DNA of 64,000 nucleotides, taken from assembly GCF_905397285.1 (NCBI RefSeq), contig NZ_CAJPUX010000003.1:62001-126000 (forward strand). Reading direction: 5' to 3'. The position numbers and the translations under genes were made by a program. Positions 55,710-64,000 of the stretch are shown in pieces. Each line of letters opens with the position of its first letter. Within the stretch, counting starts at the first letter, position 1. The notes below the pieces were generated by a model. The model did not search any database. It was not told where the DNA came from and saw only the letters and a program-made list of their open reading frames with translations. Origin of the DNA: Cupriavidus plantarum (GTDB lineage Bacteria > Pseudomonadota > Gammaproteobacteria > Burkholderiales > Burkholderiaceae).

Positions 55710-56618
55710 TTAGTGGCGGCGGCGCAGCGATGGGCCCAGCATCACGCTCGACAGTGCGGCGAACATGAGCACGATGGCCGCGTAATCCTGCCAATGGGGG
55801 CGCTCGCCGAGCAGCAGCATGCCCGAAAACACGCCCACCACGGGGATGAACATGATCGACAGGCTGGATACCACGGGCGGCAGGCTGCGTGCCAGCGCGA
55901 ACCACACCAGATGGCAATAGGCGAACACCACCACGGCGTTGTAGCCGATAGCGGCCCATTCGATCCCGTTGGGCATGCGCCATCCCGATTCCAGCAGCAG
56001 CGAGCCGAGCAGCAGGAACGGTAGCGCCACCACGAGCATCCAGAAGGTCAACGCGCCGATCGGCACGTCGATCTGCGTGCGTTTCATCAACTGCGTGCCG
56101 AAGCCCCAGCCCGCCGCCGCGCCGAGCATCAGCAGCGTACCCGTGGGGCTGCCGGTGATCGCGGCGATTTCGCCCGATAGCAACAGGATCGTACCGACCA
56201 GCGCGCAGCCCATGCCGATCCACGCCGATAGCGCGATGCGCTCGCGAAACAGCAGCAGGCCCCACACGACGGCCCAGATCGGCATCGTGTAGCCGAGGAT
56301 GGCCGCGCGGCCCGAGGACAGCATCTTGACCGCGCAGATCGCCAGCAGGTGCCACACGACCATGTTCGGGATGGCGAGCTTGACCACGGTGCCCCAGGCG
56401 GCGCGCGGTACCGCGAGCGAATCGCCGCGCAGCCGCAGCGCCACGCCCAGCGCCACGACGCCGCCGGCCATGCAGAGCAGGCGAAAACCGAGCGCCGGGA
56501 AATGGGCCACGCCGATTTTCATGACGGGCCAGTTGATGCCCCAGGCGAGTGTGAGAATGACGAGCAGGATGAGACCGCGGCGGTCCAGAGTCATGGGTGG
56601 GCGGGCGCTTGGCGGCAT
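55710..56618 (-). CDS. DMT-family (EamA) transporter
   Basis: 302 residues with about ten hydrophobic segments and the two EamA repeats (LILLVILTLAWGINWPVMKI, then QDYAAIVLMFAALSSVMLG near the end). Substrate unknown; such proteins export metabolites. Two in-frame ATG codons (56618 and 56594) are possible starts and neither has a good ribosome-binding site. Divergent from pyrF. Confidence 0.9.
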   Translation of the reverse strand: MPPSARPPMTLDRRGLILLVILTLAWGINWPVMKIGVAHFPALGFRLLCMAGGVVALGVALRLRGDSLAVPRAAWGTVVKLAIPNMVVWHLLAICAVKMLSSGRAAILGYTMPIWAVVWGLLLFRERIALSAWIGMGCALVGTILLLSGEIAAITGSPTGTLLMLGAAAGWGFGTQLMKRTQIDVPIGALTFWMLVVALPFLLLGSLLLESGWRMPNGIEWAAIGYNAVVVFAYCHLVWFALARSLPPVVSSLSIMFIPVVGVFSGMLLLGERPHWQDYAAIVLMFAALSSVMLGPSLRRRH

Positions 56619-56765
56619 GCCGCGCTTGCGCTTGTCTTGTTATCGAGGAAGGAGGGACGATTGTGCGAGATCACGCCAACGATGCCCGCGGATCACGCCA
56701 ACCATAGCATGCGGCGGTAGAATTGGCGCCAACGACCCTGGCGTCATCCTGATATCGAGCTTCCC

Positions 56766-57584
56766 ATGACCTTCACCGAGCAGCTGTCCGCCGCCTGGCA
56801 GCGCAACGATTCCCTGCTATGCGTCGGCCTGGACCCGGATCCCGCCAAGCTGCCCATGTCGATGACCGGCACGGGCGGGGCCATTTTCTCGTTCTGCCGT
56901 GAAATCGTCGATGCCACGGCGGATCTCGTCTGCGCGTACAAGCCGCAGATCGCCTACTTCCATTCGCAGCGCGCGGAGGACCAGCTCGAGCAGCTGATCG
57001 AATATATCCACGACGCGCATCCCGGGATTCCGGTGGTGCTGGATGCCAAGCGCGGCGATATCGGCTCGACGGCCGAGCATTACGCCATCGAGGCGTTCGA
57101 GCGCTACAAGGCGGATGCGGTGACGGTGAGCCCGTACATGGGCTTCGATTCGATGGAGCCGTACCTGGCGTATCCCGGCCGCGGCGTGATCGTGCTGTGC
57201 CGCACGTCGAACGCGGGCGGCTCGGACGTGCAGTTCCTGCCGGTGGATGGCAAACCCGTGTACCAGGTCGTGGCCGAGGCCGCGCGCGAGCGGTGGAACA
57301 CCAACGGCCAGATGGGGCTCGTGGTGGGCGCCACCTTCCCGGCGGAAATCGCCCGCGTCCGGCAGATCGTCGGCGACATGCCGCTGCTGATTCCGGGCAT
57401 CGGCGCCCAGGGCGGCGACATCGAAGCCACGGTCAAGGCAGGCCGCACGGCCGACGGCACCGGCATGATGATCAATTCGTCCCGCGCCATCCTCTACGCC
57501 AGCCGCGACAAGGACTTTGCCGCCGCGGCCCGCAAGGTCGCCACGCAGACGCGCGACGCGATCAACCGTTACCGGCACGGTTGA
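56766..57584 (+). CDS. pyrF: Orotidine 5'-phosphate decarboxylase (type 2)
   Basis: 272 residues; last step of UMP synthesis. Longer-type PyrF with [20 protein letters not shown], containing the catalytic Asp/Lys/Asp arrangement, N-terminal [17 protein letters not shown], and [18 protein letters not shown] for the phosphate loop. Start at 56766 preceded by an AT-richer stretch with TAGAAT. Converges on cinA across the tandem repeat. Confidence 0.96.
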   Translation: MTFTEQLSAAWQRNDSLLCVGLDPDPAKLPMSMTGTGGAIFSFCREIVDATADLVCAYKPQIAYFHSQRAEDQLEQLIEYIHDAHPGIPVVLDAKRGDIGSTAEHYAIEAFERYKADAVTVSPYMGFDSMEPYLAYPGRGVIVLCRTSNAGGSDVQFLPVDGKPVYQVVAEAARERWNTNGQMGLVVGATFPAEIARVRQIVGDMPLLIPGIGAQGGDIEATVKAGRTADGTGMMINSSRAILYASRDKDFAAAARKVATQTRDAINRYRHG

Positions 57585-57595
57585 GCAGGGGGGCG

Positions 57596-57660
57596 TTCCC
57601 CTACGTCCCCTACGTCCCCTACGTCCCCTACGTCCCCTACGTCCCTTACGTCCCTTACGC
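57596..57660. repeat. 9-bp tandem repeat array between pyrF and cinA
   Basis: Seven near-identical copies of the CCCCTACGT type fill the 70-base gap between the convergent stops, the last two being CCCTTACGT. Copies read as VPY codons in one frame. Such an array is prone to copy-number change; it may serve as spacer or be transcribed as both 3' ends. Function unknown. Confidence 0.8.
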
Positions 57661-58152
57661 CTCGTTCCGAATCAGCTCCAGCAAACCCCGCAAGGCATGC
57701 TCCGCCGCCTGCCGGCGGATCTGCGCGCGGTCGCCGCGGAAGCGCTGGGTGCTGGTGAGCGTGGTGATACGGTTGCTCCAGCCGAAGCAGACCATGCCGA
57801 CAGGTTTCTCGGCAGTCCCGCCGCCAGGCCCGGCGACCCCGGTGATCGACAGCGACACCTGCGCCCGGCTGTTGAGGAGCGCGCCTTCCGCCATGGCATG
57901 CGCCACTTCCTCGCTGACCGCGCCATGATCGCGAATGAGCTTGGCGGGCACGCCGATCATCGTGCTTTTGGCCTCGTTCGAGTAGGTCACGAAGCCGCGC
58001 TCGAACCAGCCCGACGAGCCCGAGATATCGGTAATGGCGGCCGACACCAGCCCACCCGTGCAGGATTCGGCGGTGGCAAGCATCAGCGAGCGCTCGGAGA
58101 GCGCCACGCCGATCTGGACGGCAAGTTGGTCGAGCAGGCGACTGACGGACAT
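57655..58152 (-). CDS. CinA-family nicotinamide-nucleotide amidohydrolase (PncC-like)
   Basis: 165 residues, the stand-alone CinA C-terminal domain that deamidates nicotinamide mononucleotide. Landmarks: LATAESCTGGLVSAAITDIS, GAVSEEVAHAMAEGALL and ALSITGVAGPGGGTAEKPVG (here as VSLSITGVAGPGGG). Length typical. Downstream of pgpA by 51 bases; probably one unit with thiL and pgpA. Confidence 0.94.
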   Translation of the reverse strand: MSVSRLLDQLAVQIGVALSERSLMLATAESCTGGLVSAAITDISGSSGWFERGFVTYSNEAKSTMIGVPAKLIRDHGAVSEEVAHAMAEGALLNSRAQVSLSITGVAGPGGGTAEKPVGMVCFGWSNRITTLTSTQRFRGDRAQIRRQAAEHALRGLLELIRNEA

Positions 58153-58203
58153 GATCGTGGGATCGGCAGGGGATCGGCTGGGGATAGAAACCGGGTACGC
58201 GTC

Positions 58204-58776
58204 TTAGAACGAACGCCACAACGCGAACACGAGCAACGTGTAGAAGGCCGCGAGCAGGTCGTCGAACATCACGCCGAACGCGCCCATCAGGCCGGGACCC
58301 TTCATCGTGCGGTCGTAATAGCGGATCGGCGCGGGCTTGGCGATATCGAACAGCCGGAACCACAGAAAGGCCGCAAGCTGGCCCCAGAAACCGGTCGGCG
58401 TGACGAACAGCATCACGATCCAGAACGCGACGATCTCGTCCCAGACCATGCTGCCATGGTCGAAAACGCCCATATCGCGGGCCGTTCGCGCGCAGGCCCA
58501 CAGGCCCACGAGGAAACTGCCCGCAATGACCCACAGCCACGTCGTGGGTTCGATCCACATCGAGATGACGACGAACGACAGCCAGCCATACAGCGTGCCG
58601 ACGGTACCCGGGCCGACGGGCGAGAGCCCCGACCCGAAGCCGTAGGCGATCAGGCGCGCGGGATGGCCGAACATGAAGCGCGCGGTCGGCCGGGTGATAC
58701 GCACGGTCTGGCCGGCTTCAAGCGTGACGGGGTCGGCGGCGTTGCCTTGGGCGGCGCCGGGAGGATAGGCGGACAT
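58204..58776 (-). CDS. pgpA: Phosphatidylglycerophosphatase A
   Basis: 190 residues; dephosphorylates PGP to phosphatidylglycerol in the inner membrane. N-terminal extension, then YGFGSGLSPVGPGTVGTLYG and VWDEIVAFWIVMLF, VMFDDLLAAFYTLL. Metal-binding acidic residues in the DEI and DD motifs are present. It lies 157 bases downstream of thiL, the standard thiL-pgpA order. Confidence 0.95.
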   Translation of the reverse strand: MSAYPPGAAQGNAADPVTLEAGQTVRITRPTARFMFGHPARLIAYGFGSGLSPVGPGTVGTLYGWLSFVVISMWIEPTTWLWVIAGSFLVGLWACARTARDMGVFDHGSMVWDEIVAFWIVMLFVTPTGFWGQLAAFLWFRLFDIAKPAPIRYYDRTMKGPGLMGAFGVMFDDLLAAFYTLLVFALWRSF

Positions 58777-58933
58777 CGGATGAATCGGCTCGGGTATCTA
58801 TGTTCTTGTCAGTCGGCGCTCGCTCGAGCGCCGCGCATGCCGGCATCATGACATGGCTTGTGGCGCCCCGTCATGCAGTAACGTCGCGGGGGCATCGCGG
58901 CGGGTACGTTGGTTGGCACACGCGCCAGGACGG

Positions 58934-59902
58934 TCAAGGCGACGCGAAATGATCGAACGCCGCACCGTCGAACCGGCACGGATTGCCCTCGCGATCGACG
59001 AGTCGCAGGCCGGCTTCCGGGGTGATCGCCCCGACGCGCGTGAGCGGCAGTGCTAGCCGCGTGGCGATGCCTGCGAGTGTCTCCCGCGCATCGGCCGGCG
59101 CGGTAAAGCAGAGCTCGTAGTCGTCGCCGCCGGTCAGCGTGCACAGGCGCTGACACTCTTCGGGCTGCCTGGCGAGGATTTCCGAACGCGGCAGCGCATC
59201 GACATCGAGCCATGCGCCGACGGCCGAACGGGCCAGGATATGGCCAAGATCGCCCACCAGGCCGTCGGAAATATCGAGTGTCGCATGCGCCACGCCGCGC
59301 AGCGCCATGCCCAGCGCGACGCGCGGCGTCGGCGTATCCATGCGCGGCCGGACGGCGGTGAAGTCGGGTTCTGGCAGCAGCCATTCGCCTCGGAAATCGC
59401 CTAGCGCAAGCCGCGCATCGCCCAGCGTGCCCGAGATCCAGATGTCGTCGCCGGGCCGGGCGGCATCGCGGCGCAGCGCCTGGCGCGGCGGCACGTCGCC
59501 GAACACGGTGATCGACAGCGTCAGCGGCCCGCGCGTCGTGTCGCCGCCAATCAGCTCGCAACCGTGCAAATCGGCAAGTTCCAGCATGCCCGCCGCGAGT
59601 TCCGCGAGCCACGGCGCCTCGGCACTGGGCAGGGCGAGCGCGAGCGTGAACGCGCGCGGCTCCGCGCCCATCGCGGCGAGGTCGGACAGATTCACCGCAA
59701 GCGCCTTGTGGCCGAGCGAGCGGGGCGGGACGTCCGGAAAGAAGTGGCGGCCGGAGACGAGCATGTCCGTGCTGATGGCCAGCTGATGGCCGGGCCGCCC
59801 CTCGATCAGCGCGCAGTCGTCGCCGACGCCGAGCGCGGCCTTGTGGACCGGGCGCGTGAAATAGCGGCGGATCAGGTCGAACTCGGATAAAGGTTCAGGC
59901 AT
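58934..59902 (-). CDS. thiL: Thiamine-monophosphate kinase
   Basis: 322 residues; phosphorylates thiamine phosphate to thiamine diphosphate. Start MPEPLSEFDLIRRYFTRP. ATP/Mg residues occur in LGVGDDCALIEGR and STDMLVSGRHFF; ALAVNLSDLAAMGAEPRAFT and DISDGLVGDLGHIL are ThiL hallmarks. Length normal. Upstream neighbour on the other strand is maeB, about 300 bases away. Confidence 0.96.
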   Translation of the reverse strand: MPEPLSEFDLIRRYFTRPVHKAALGVGDDCALIEGRPGHQLAISTDMLVSGRHFFPDVPPRSLGHKALAVNLSDLAAMGAEPRAFTLALALPSAEAPWLAELAAGMLELADLHGCELIGGDTTRGPLTLSITVFGDVPPRQALRRDAARPGDDIWISGTLGDARLALGDFRGEWLLPEPDFTAVRPRMDTPTPRVALGMALRGVAHATLDISDGLVGDLGHILARSAVGAWLDVDALPRSEILARQPEECQRLCTLTGGDDYELCFTAPADARETLAGIATRLALPLTRVGAITPEAGLRLVDREGNPCRFDGAAFDHFASP

Positions 59903-60075
59903 CGGCGGGCGGGACGGGGCACGGAAGGTGCGGGAGAGGTGCGGGAAAGGTGCGTGAGATCGGCGGCGGAAAGGCGTTCCAGGCGGGAGGGAAGCCGTGG
60001 AGAATACGGCTGGTCAAGCCCGGCGGCATGCGGCATATTGTACCGAAACGCAAAGCTGCCCCGCGTAAAACGCTT

Positions 60076-60103
60076 ATTGTGAAATAATATTTCACAATAT
60101 AAA
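60076..60103 (+). promoter_or_regulatory. Palindromic operator overlapping the malic enzyme promoter
   Basis: Perfect 10-bp arms ATTGTGAAAT (60076-60085) and ATTTCACAAT (60089-60098) around AAT, immediately followed by TATAAA (60098-60103), a likely -10. The repeat would cover the -35/-10 spacer, so a repressor is expected. AT-rich TGAAAT/ATTTCA symmetry recalls GntR- or IclR-type sites; the regulator is not identified. Confidence 0.75.
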
Positions 60104-60201
60104 ATGCGAGGCTCTTATACAGAGAGACAGCGGGTACGGAGCCGGCCCGCTTCGGTCCCCGTCACATTCACGTGCGGCTCCACCGATCGGAAGATGCGCA
60201 G

Positions 60202-62526
60202 ATGACAAGTCCTCAGCAGTCCCCGTCCCAAGACGACCTGAAACAACAGCAGCGTGAGGCGCTGCGCAAGGCCGCACTCGAATATCACGAGTTTCCGACG
60301 CCGGGCAAGATTTCCGTAACTCCCACCAAGCCGCTTTCGAACCAGCGCGATCTGGCGCTGGCTTACTCGCCGGGCGTCGCCGCCGCGTGCGAGGAGATCG
60401 TCGCCGATCCGGCCAACTCCTTCCGCTACACCGCGCGCGGCAACCTCGTGGCCGTGATCACCAACGGCACCGCCGTGCTCGGTCTCGGCGACATCGGCGC
60501 CGCGGCATCGAAGCCCGTGATGGAAGGCAAGGGCGGCCTGTTCAAGAAGTTCGCCGGTATCGATGTGTTCGACATCGAGATCGACGAGAAGGATCCGGAA
60601 AAGCTCGTCGACATCATCGCCTCGCTCGAGCCGACGTTCGGCGGCATCAACCTCGAGGACATCAAGGCGCCCGAGTGCTTCTACGTCGAGCGCAAGCTGC
60701 GCGAGCGCATGAAGATTCCCGTCTTCCACGATGACCAGCACGGTACCGCGATCGTCGTGGGCGCGGCCGTCATCAACGGCCTGAAGGTCGTGGGCAAGGA
60801 CATCTCCGAGGTGAAGCTGGTGGCCTCCGGCGCCGGCGCGGCCGCGCTGGCCTGCCTGGACCTGCTCGTGGACATGGGCCTGAAGCTCGAGAACATCTGG
60901 GTCACGGACATCGCCGGCGTGGTGTACGAAGGCCGTACGGAACTGATGGATCCCGAGAAGTCGCGCTTCGCGCAGAAGACCGACAAGCGCAAGCTGGCCG
61001 AGGTCATCGAAGGCGCCGACATCTTCCTGGGCCTGTCCGCCGCCGGTGTGCTCAAGCCCGAGATGGTCAAGGGCATGGCCAAGGACCCGCTCGTGCTGGC
61101 CCTCGCCAACCCGAATCCGGAAATCATGCCGGAGCTGTGCAAGGAAGTCCGTCCGGACGCGATCATCGCGACGGGCCGCACCGACTATCCGAACCAGGTC
61201 AACAACGTCCTTTGCTTCCCGTTCATCTTCCGCGGCGCGCTGGACTGCGGCGCCACGACGATCACGCGTGAAATGGAAATCGCCGCCGCCAACGCGGTGG
61301 CCGAGCTCGCGCGTCAGGAACAAAGCGACGTCGTGGCGACGGCGTACGGCATCCAGGACCTGTCGTTCGGTCCCGAGTATCTGATTCCGAAGCCGTTCGA
61401 CCCGCGCCTGATCGTGACGATCGCGCCGGCTGTGGCGGAGGCCGCCGCCAAGGGTGGCGTGGCCGCGCGTCCGATCGAGGACATGGACGCGTACAAGCTG
61501 CAGCTGCAACAGTTCGTGTACCACTCGGGCACGCTGATGAAGCCGATCTACGCGGCCGCGCGCAAGGTGGAGATGGACCGCAAGCGCATCGTCTTCGCCG
61601 AGGGCGAAGAAGAGCGCGTGCTGCGCGCAGTGCAGGTGATCGTCGATGAGAAGCTGGCCAACCCGATCCTGATCGGCCGTCCGGCCGTGCTGACGCACCG
61701 CATCGAACGCTTCGGCCTGCGCCTGCGCATGGGCGTCGACTTCACCGTGGTGAACCCCGAGCACGACGAACGTTTCCGCGATTACTCGGACACGTATTAC
61801 AAGATGATGGCGCGCGAAGGCATCACGCCGCAGTACGCCAAGCTGGAGATGCGCCGCCGCACCACGCTGATAGGCGCGATGCTGATCAAGAAGGGCGAGG
61901 CGGACGGCATGATCTGCGGTACCGTGAGCAACACGGCCGCGCATCTGCGCTACATCGACCAGGTGCTGGGCGGCACGCATTGCGTGTACGCGGCGATGAA
62001 CGGCCTGGTGCTGCCGGGCCGCCAGATCTTCCTGGTGGACACGCACGTCAACATCGACCCGACGCCGAACCAGCTCGCCGAGATCACGATCATGGCGGCG
62101 GAAGAACTCAAGCGCTTCGGCATCGAACCCAAGGTCGCGCTGCTGTCGCACTCGAACTTCGGTTCGTCGGACTCGCCTTCGGCGATCAAGATGCGCGAGA
62201 CGCTCAAGATCCTGCGCGACCGCGCGCCGGACCTCGAGGTCGATGGCGAAATGCACGGCGACAGCGCGCTGGACCAGAAGCTGCGCGACTCGCTGGTGCC
62301 GGACGGCGCGCTGGTCGGCGAAGCCAACCTGCTCGTGTGCCCGAATATCGACGCCGCCAACATCTCGTACAACCTGCTCAAGGTCGCCGCGGGCAACAAC
62401 GTGGCGATCGGCCCGATCCTGCTCGGTGTGAACGGTCCGGTACATATTCTGACGCCGTCGGCCACGGTGCGCCGTATCGTCAACATGACGTCCCTCGTGG
62501 TCGTCGATGCCGCCGCCAAGCGCTAA
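60202..62526 (+). CDS. maeB: NADP-dependent malic enzyme with phosphotransacetylase-like domain
   Basis: 774 residues. The N-terminal malic enzyme domain has [20 protein letters not shown], the [20 protein letters not shown] motif and a Rossmann segment [20 protein letters not shown]. From about residue 440 a PTA-like domain follows ([21 protein letters not shown] region, [31 protein letters not shown]). This long MaeB architecture converts malate to pyruvate with NADPH; the PTA part is usually regulatory (acetyl-CoA). Start at 60202 after GATGCGCAG with weak spacing. Controlled by the palindrome upstream. Confidence 0.96.
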   Translation: MTSPQQSPSQDDLKQQQREALRKAALEYHEFPTPGKISVTPTKPLSNQRDLALAYSPGVAAACEEIVADPANSFRYTARGNLVAVITNGTAVLGLGDIGAAASKPVMEGKGGLFKKFAGIDVFDIEIDEKDPEKLVDIIASLEPTFGGINLEDIKAPECFYVERKLRERMKIPVFHDDQHGTAIVVGAAVINGLKVVGKDISEVKLVASGAGAAALACLDLLVDMGLKLENIWVTDIAGVVYEGRTELMDPEKSRFAQKTDKRKLAEVIEGADIFLGLSAAGVLKPEMVKGMAKDPLVLALANPNPEIMPELCKEVRPDAIIATGRTDYPNQVNNVLCFPFIFRGALDCGATTITREMEIAAANAVAELARQEQSDVVATAYGIQDLSFGPEYLIPKPFDPRLIVTIAPAVAEAAAKGGVAARPIEDMDAYKLQLQQFVYHSGTLMKPIYAAARKVEMDRKRIVFAEGEEERVLRAVQVIVDEKLANPILIGRPAVLTHRIERFGLRLRMGVDFTVVNPEHDERFRDYSDTYYKMMAREGITPQYAKLEMRRRTTLIGAMLIKKGEADGMICGTVSNTAAHLRYIDQVLGGTHCVYAAMNGLVLPGRQIFLVDTHVNIDPTPNQLAEITIMAAEELKRFGIEPKVALLSHSNFGSSDSPSAIKMRETLKILRDRAPDLEVDGEMHGDSALDQKLRDSLVPDGALVGEANLLVCPNIDAANISYNLLKVAAGNNVAIGPILLGVNGPVHILTPSATVRRIVNMTSLVVVDAAAKR

Positions 62527-62548
62527 GCCAGGCTTTCCGCACGCGTGT

Positions 62549-62580
62549 ATGAAAAAGCCGGGTTTGCCCGGCTTTTTCAT
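62549..62580 (+). terminator. Intrinsic terminator of maeB
   Basis: Fourteen-bp perfect stem (62549-62562 with 62567-62580) with TTTG loop; the right arm includes TTTTT after CCCGGC. Confidence 0.9.
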
Positions 62581-62602
62581 TGTGTAATGGTTGCAATGTA
62601 AG

Positions 62603-62614
62603 TGTGTGCACACA
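62603..62614. promoter_or_regulatory. 12-bp palindrome upstream of the ribonuclease gene
   Basis: TGTGTGCACACA in an AT-rich stretch (62590-62640) that probably contains the ribonuclease promoter. Candidate operator only. Confidence 0.3.
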
Positions 62615-62728
62615 TATCAATAACATATTGAAACAATTGAAGAATTCCCGCGCCCACCCCCGCAGGGATTGATTAATCCGCGCCGGACGCGTAACCTTAC
62701 GCCTTTGAATACAGGCGGAGTCCCCACG

Positions 62729-63118
62729 ATGGCGAGTAGGCTGGCCCAGGCATGGAAGGGGTTGGTGCTGAGCGCGTCGGTGGTGGCGTCGGTAGCTGCA
62801 TCGGTGGCGACGTCGGTGGCTGTGGCGGGTACGGCGGGAACCATCGCCGTGCAGCAGTTGCCCAACGAGGCGCAGCGCACGCTAGAGCGCATCGAGTCCG
62901 GCGGACCGTTCCCGTATGACAAGGATGGATCGCGCTTCGGCAACTACGAGCGCATCCTGCCCCAGCAACCGCGCGGGTACTACCGCGAGTACACCGTCAA
63001 GACCAACAGCCGGAACCGGGGAGCGAAGCGGATCGTATGCGGTGGTGATCAACGCGCCGCCAACGATTGCTATTACACGGAAGACCACTACAACAGCTTC
63101 AAACGGATAACCAAATGA
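62729..63118 (+). CDS. Secreted barnase-type ribonuclease (N1/T1 family)
   Basis: 129 residues from MASRLAQAWK at 62729 with GGCGGAG upstream. Signal peptide holds a VASVAASVATSVAVAG repeat. Mature domain resembles barnase: general base Glu87 in REYTVKTN, Arg101 in GAKRIVCGG and His120 in TEDHYNSFKRI, the expected catalytic set. Cys104 and Cys114 could form a disulfide. Overlaps the inhibitor start by 4 bases (ATGA), a toxin/immunity layout. Confidence 0.92.
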   Translation: MASRLAQAWKGLVLSASVVASVAASVATSVAVAGTAGTIAVQQLPNEAQRTLERIESGGPFPYDKDGSRFGNYERILPQQPRGYYREYTVKTNSRNRGAKRIVCGGDQRAANDCYYTEDHYNSFKRITK

Positions 63119-63723
63119 CGACTGACATTTTCGGATTGGGCGACGCCCTTGCCGCCCGCGAAGAGCGCGGCGCCGGAGATGGCTGGCATCGGGCCCAGCA
63201 TCAGGCCCAGAACCTCTACGACAATGTGCTGATGATGCCCCGACAAGAGCTCACGCACGGACTACCGCCCGCATGCGCGCCGATCGTGGTGCCCGGGTCC
63301 GAAGACGGCACCAACGAGGGAGCCATGAACCTGTTCAAGACGGTGCGCCCGAACATCGTCCAGTCGATTCGCGCGTTCCGCGTGCCGGAGCTGGCCCAGG
63401 CGGCCGCTGCGCTTAACCAGCATTTCCTGTACGCGAATTGCGCGAACTGCCAGAGCAAGGCGGAGATCCTGGAGACGATCGCCACCGAGTTCATGTTCCC
63501 GAAGCATTTCGGCAAGAACTTCGATGCGCTGTCCGATTGCCTGACCGACATGATCCACAAGGCGGGCCCGCAGCCGGGCTTCGTGATCGTGCTGGAAGGC
63601 CTGCCGATCGCGCAGAAGTTCGACAAGGAAGCGCGCGAGGTCCTGCTAGACGTTTTCCGCGACGCGGCCGAGTTCTGGGCCGAGCGAAAGGTGCAGTTCC
63701 GCGTGTTCTACTCGTTCGCCTGA
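63115..63723 (+). CDS. Barstar-like ribonuclease inhibitor with N-terminal extension
   Basis: 202 residues. The last 130 form a barstar fold: MNLFKTVRPNIVQSIRAFRV, then FPKHFGKNFDALSDCL with Asp137 and Asp141 matching the ribonuclease-plugging acidic helix of barstar. Residues 1-70 are an extra segment (FGLGDALAAREERGAGDG, QHQAQNLYDNVLMM) with coding-like codon use. An internal Met at residue 71 would give a conventional barstar. Cytoplasmic; protects the cell before the ribonuclease is exported. Confidence 0.88.
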   Translation: MTTDIFGLGDALAAREERGAGDGWHRAQHQAQNLYDNVLMMPRQELTHGLPPACAPIVVPGSEDGTNEGAMNLFKTVRPNIVQSIRAFRVPELAQAAAALNQHFLYANCANCQSKAEILETIATEFMFPKHFGKNFDALSDCLTDMIHKAGPQPGFVIVLEGLPIAQKFDKEAREVLLDVFRDAAEFWAERKVQFRVFYSFA

Positions 63724-63758
63724 TACCGCCCCGGACACAGACCGTTTCGCTGCATATC

Positions 63759-63790
63759 AAAACGCCCGCCGGAAGCGGGCGTTTTGTTTT
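63759..63790. terminator. Bidirectional intrinsic terminator after the barstar gene
   Basis: Perfect 11-bp stem AAAACGCCCGC (63759-63769) / GCGGGCGTTTT (63775-63785), loop CGGAA, then GTTTT; the A-rich left flank gives T-richness on the minus strand. Located between convergent barstar and YidB-like genes. Confidence 0.85.
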
Positions 63791-63798
63791 GGCGGCGC

Positions 63799-64000
63799 TC
63801 AGGCGTCGGGAACCCGGCCATCGGGCGTGAGCCGGTCGATCAGTTCCGGCAGCCCCGCGCTGAGGCTGGCCGCGACGTCGTCATGCGACATCCCCGTGGT
63901 CTCGGCGAGCGACTGCAGCGCGCCACTGCCGCCGAGCGCGTTCGACAGCTCGGTCGGACTGACCGGTTCGTTGTTGCCCGTGCCGATCCACGAATCCACC
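63799..64000 (-). CDS. YidB/DUF937-family protein, C-terminal part (5' end outside window)
   Basis: The visible 66 residues are the C-terminus: VDSWIGTGNNEPVSPTELSN and HDDVAASLSAGLPELIDRLT, ending near DGRVPDA. This pattern matches YidB-like DUF937 proteins. The reading frame runs off the window end, so the N-terminal glycine-rich part is not seen and the GTG at 63997-63999 is internal. Convergent with barstar. Confidence 0.88.
   Translation of the reverse strand, partial: VDSWIGTGNNEPVSPTELSNALGGSGALQSLAETTGMSHDDVAASLSAGLPELIDRLTPDGRVPDA

Noticed and set aside
57596..57660. CRISPR array between pyrF and cinA
   Set aside because: Units of nine bases lie directly adjacent with no spacers, so this is a simple tandem repeat.
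60115..62613. An 832-residue minus-strand frame
   Set aside because: Antisense to maeB with no recognisable protein features.

Overview
The window is a contiguous piece of a high-GC betaproteobacterial chromosome. Gene content and order (obgE-proB, rppH divergent to proS, the pilS/pilR-like pair beside ampD and nrdAB, aroQ-accB-accC-prmA, mpl-ubiC-aroE-mtgA, a lysine/alanine-rich H1-like protein and a Bug-type binding protein) point to Burkholderiaceae, most likely Cupriavidus or a close Ralstonia relative. This taxonomic call is an inference from gene order and protein style. No rRNA, tRNA, CRISPR array or complete insertion sequence was found.

Layout. 1-9.4 kb is core: the end of obgE, proB, a CNP1-like lipoprotein and rppH, then proS, a lytic transglycosylase, a prolyl-4-hydroxylase-like oxygenase, a LysE exporter, hpt and ffh. 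9.5-15.4 kb is one tight forward run: a CcsA/YpjD-like membrane protein, a small PP0621-like protein, a PilS-like kinase, a PilR-like sigma-54 regulator and ampD. 15.5-20.1 kb holds nrdA-nrdB behind two NrdR-box-like sites, closed by a bidirectional terminator.

20.1-32 kb is the accessory stretch. It has an Abi-family (HEPN) gene, DUF4148 and DUF2239 genes (the latter with an inverted repeat spanning its promoter), and a catabolic cluster of Bug binding protein, acyl-CoA ligase, citryl-CoA-lyase-like protein and SDR with a divergent IclR regulator. It also has a LysR/oxidoreductase pair, rdgC, a SYLF lipoprotein and a small lipoprotein. 32-39.8 kb carries an aldo/keto reductase, a GntP permease, a DUF2147 protein, about 1.7 kb with no convincing intact gene, the H1-like gene, a glycine-zipper lipoprotein, a PfkB kinase and tpx.

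39.9-64 kb is core again. It runs from a DUF3426 protein, prmA, accC, accB, aroQ and a TlpA-like protein (minus strand) to mpl, a YqiA-like esterase, ubiC, an RNB ribonuclease, a TonB-like protein, aroE and mtgA (plus strand). Next come corA, an EamA transporter and pyrF, then cinA/pgpA/thiL. The window ends with a malic enzyme fused to a phosphotransacetylase domain behind a palindromic operator, a secreted barnase-type ribonuclease overlapping its barstar-like inhibitor, and the start of a YidB-like gene.

A cross-cutting feature is many short in-frame tandem repeats (9-12 bp units) in termini, linkers or signal peptides of otherwise ordinary proteins, plus intergenic copies of the same kind.
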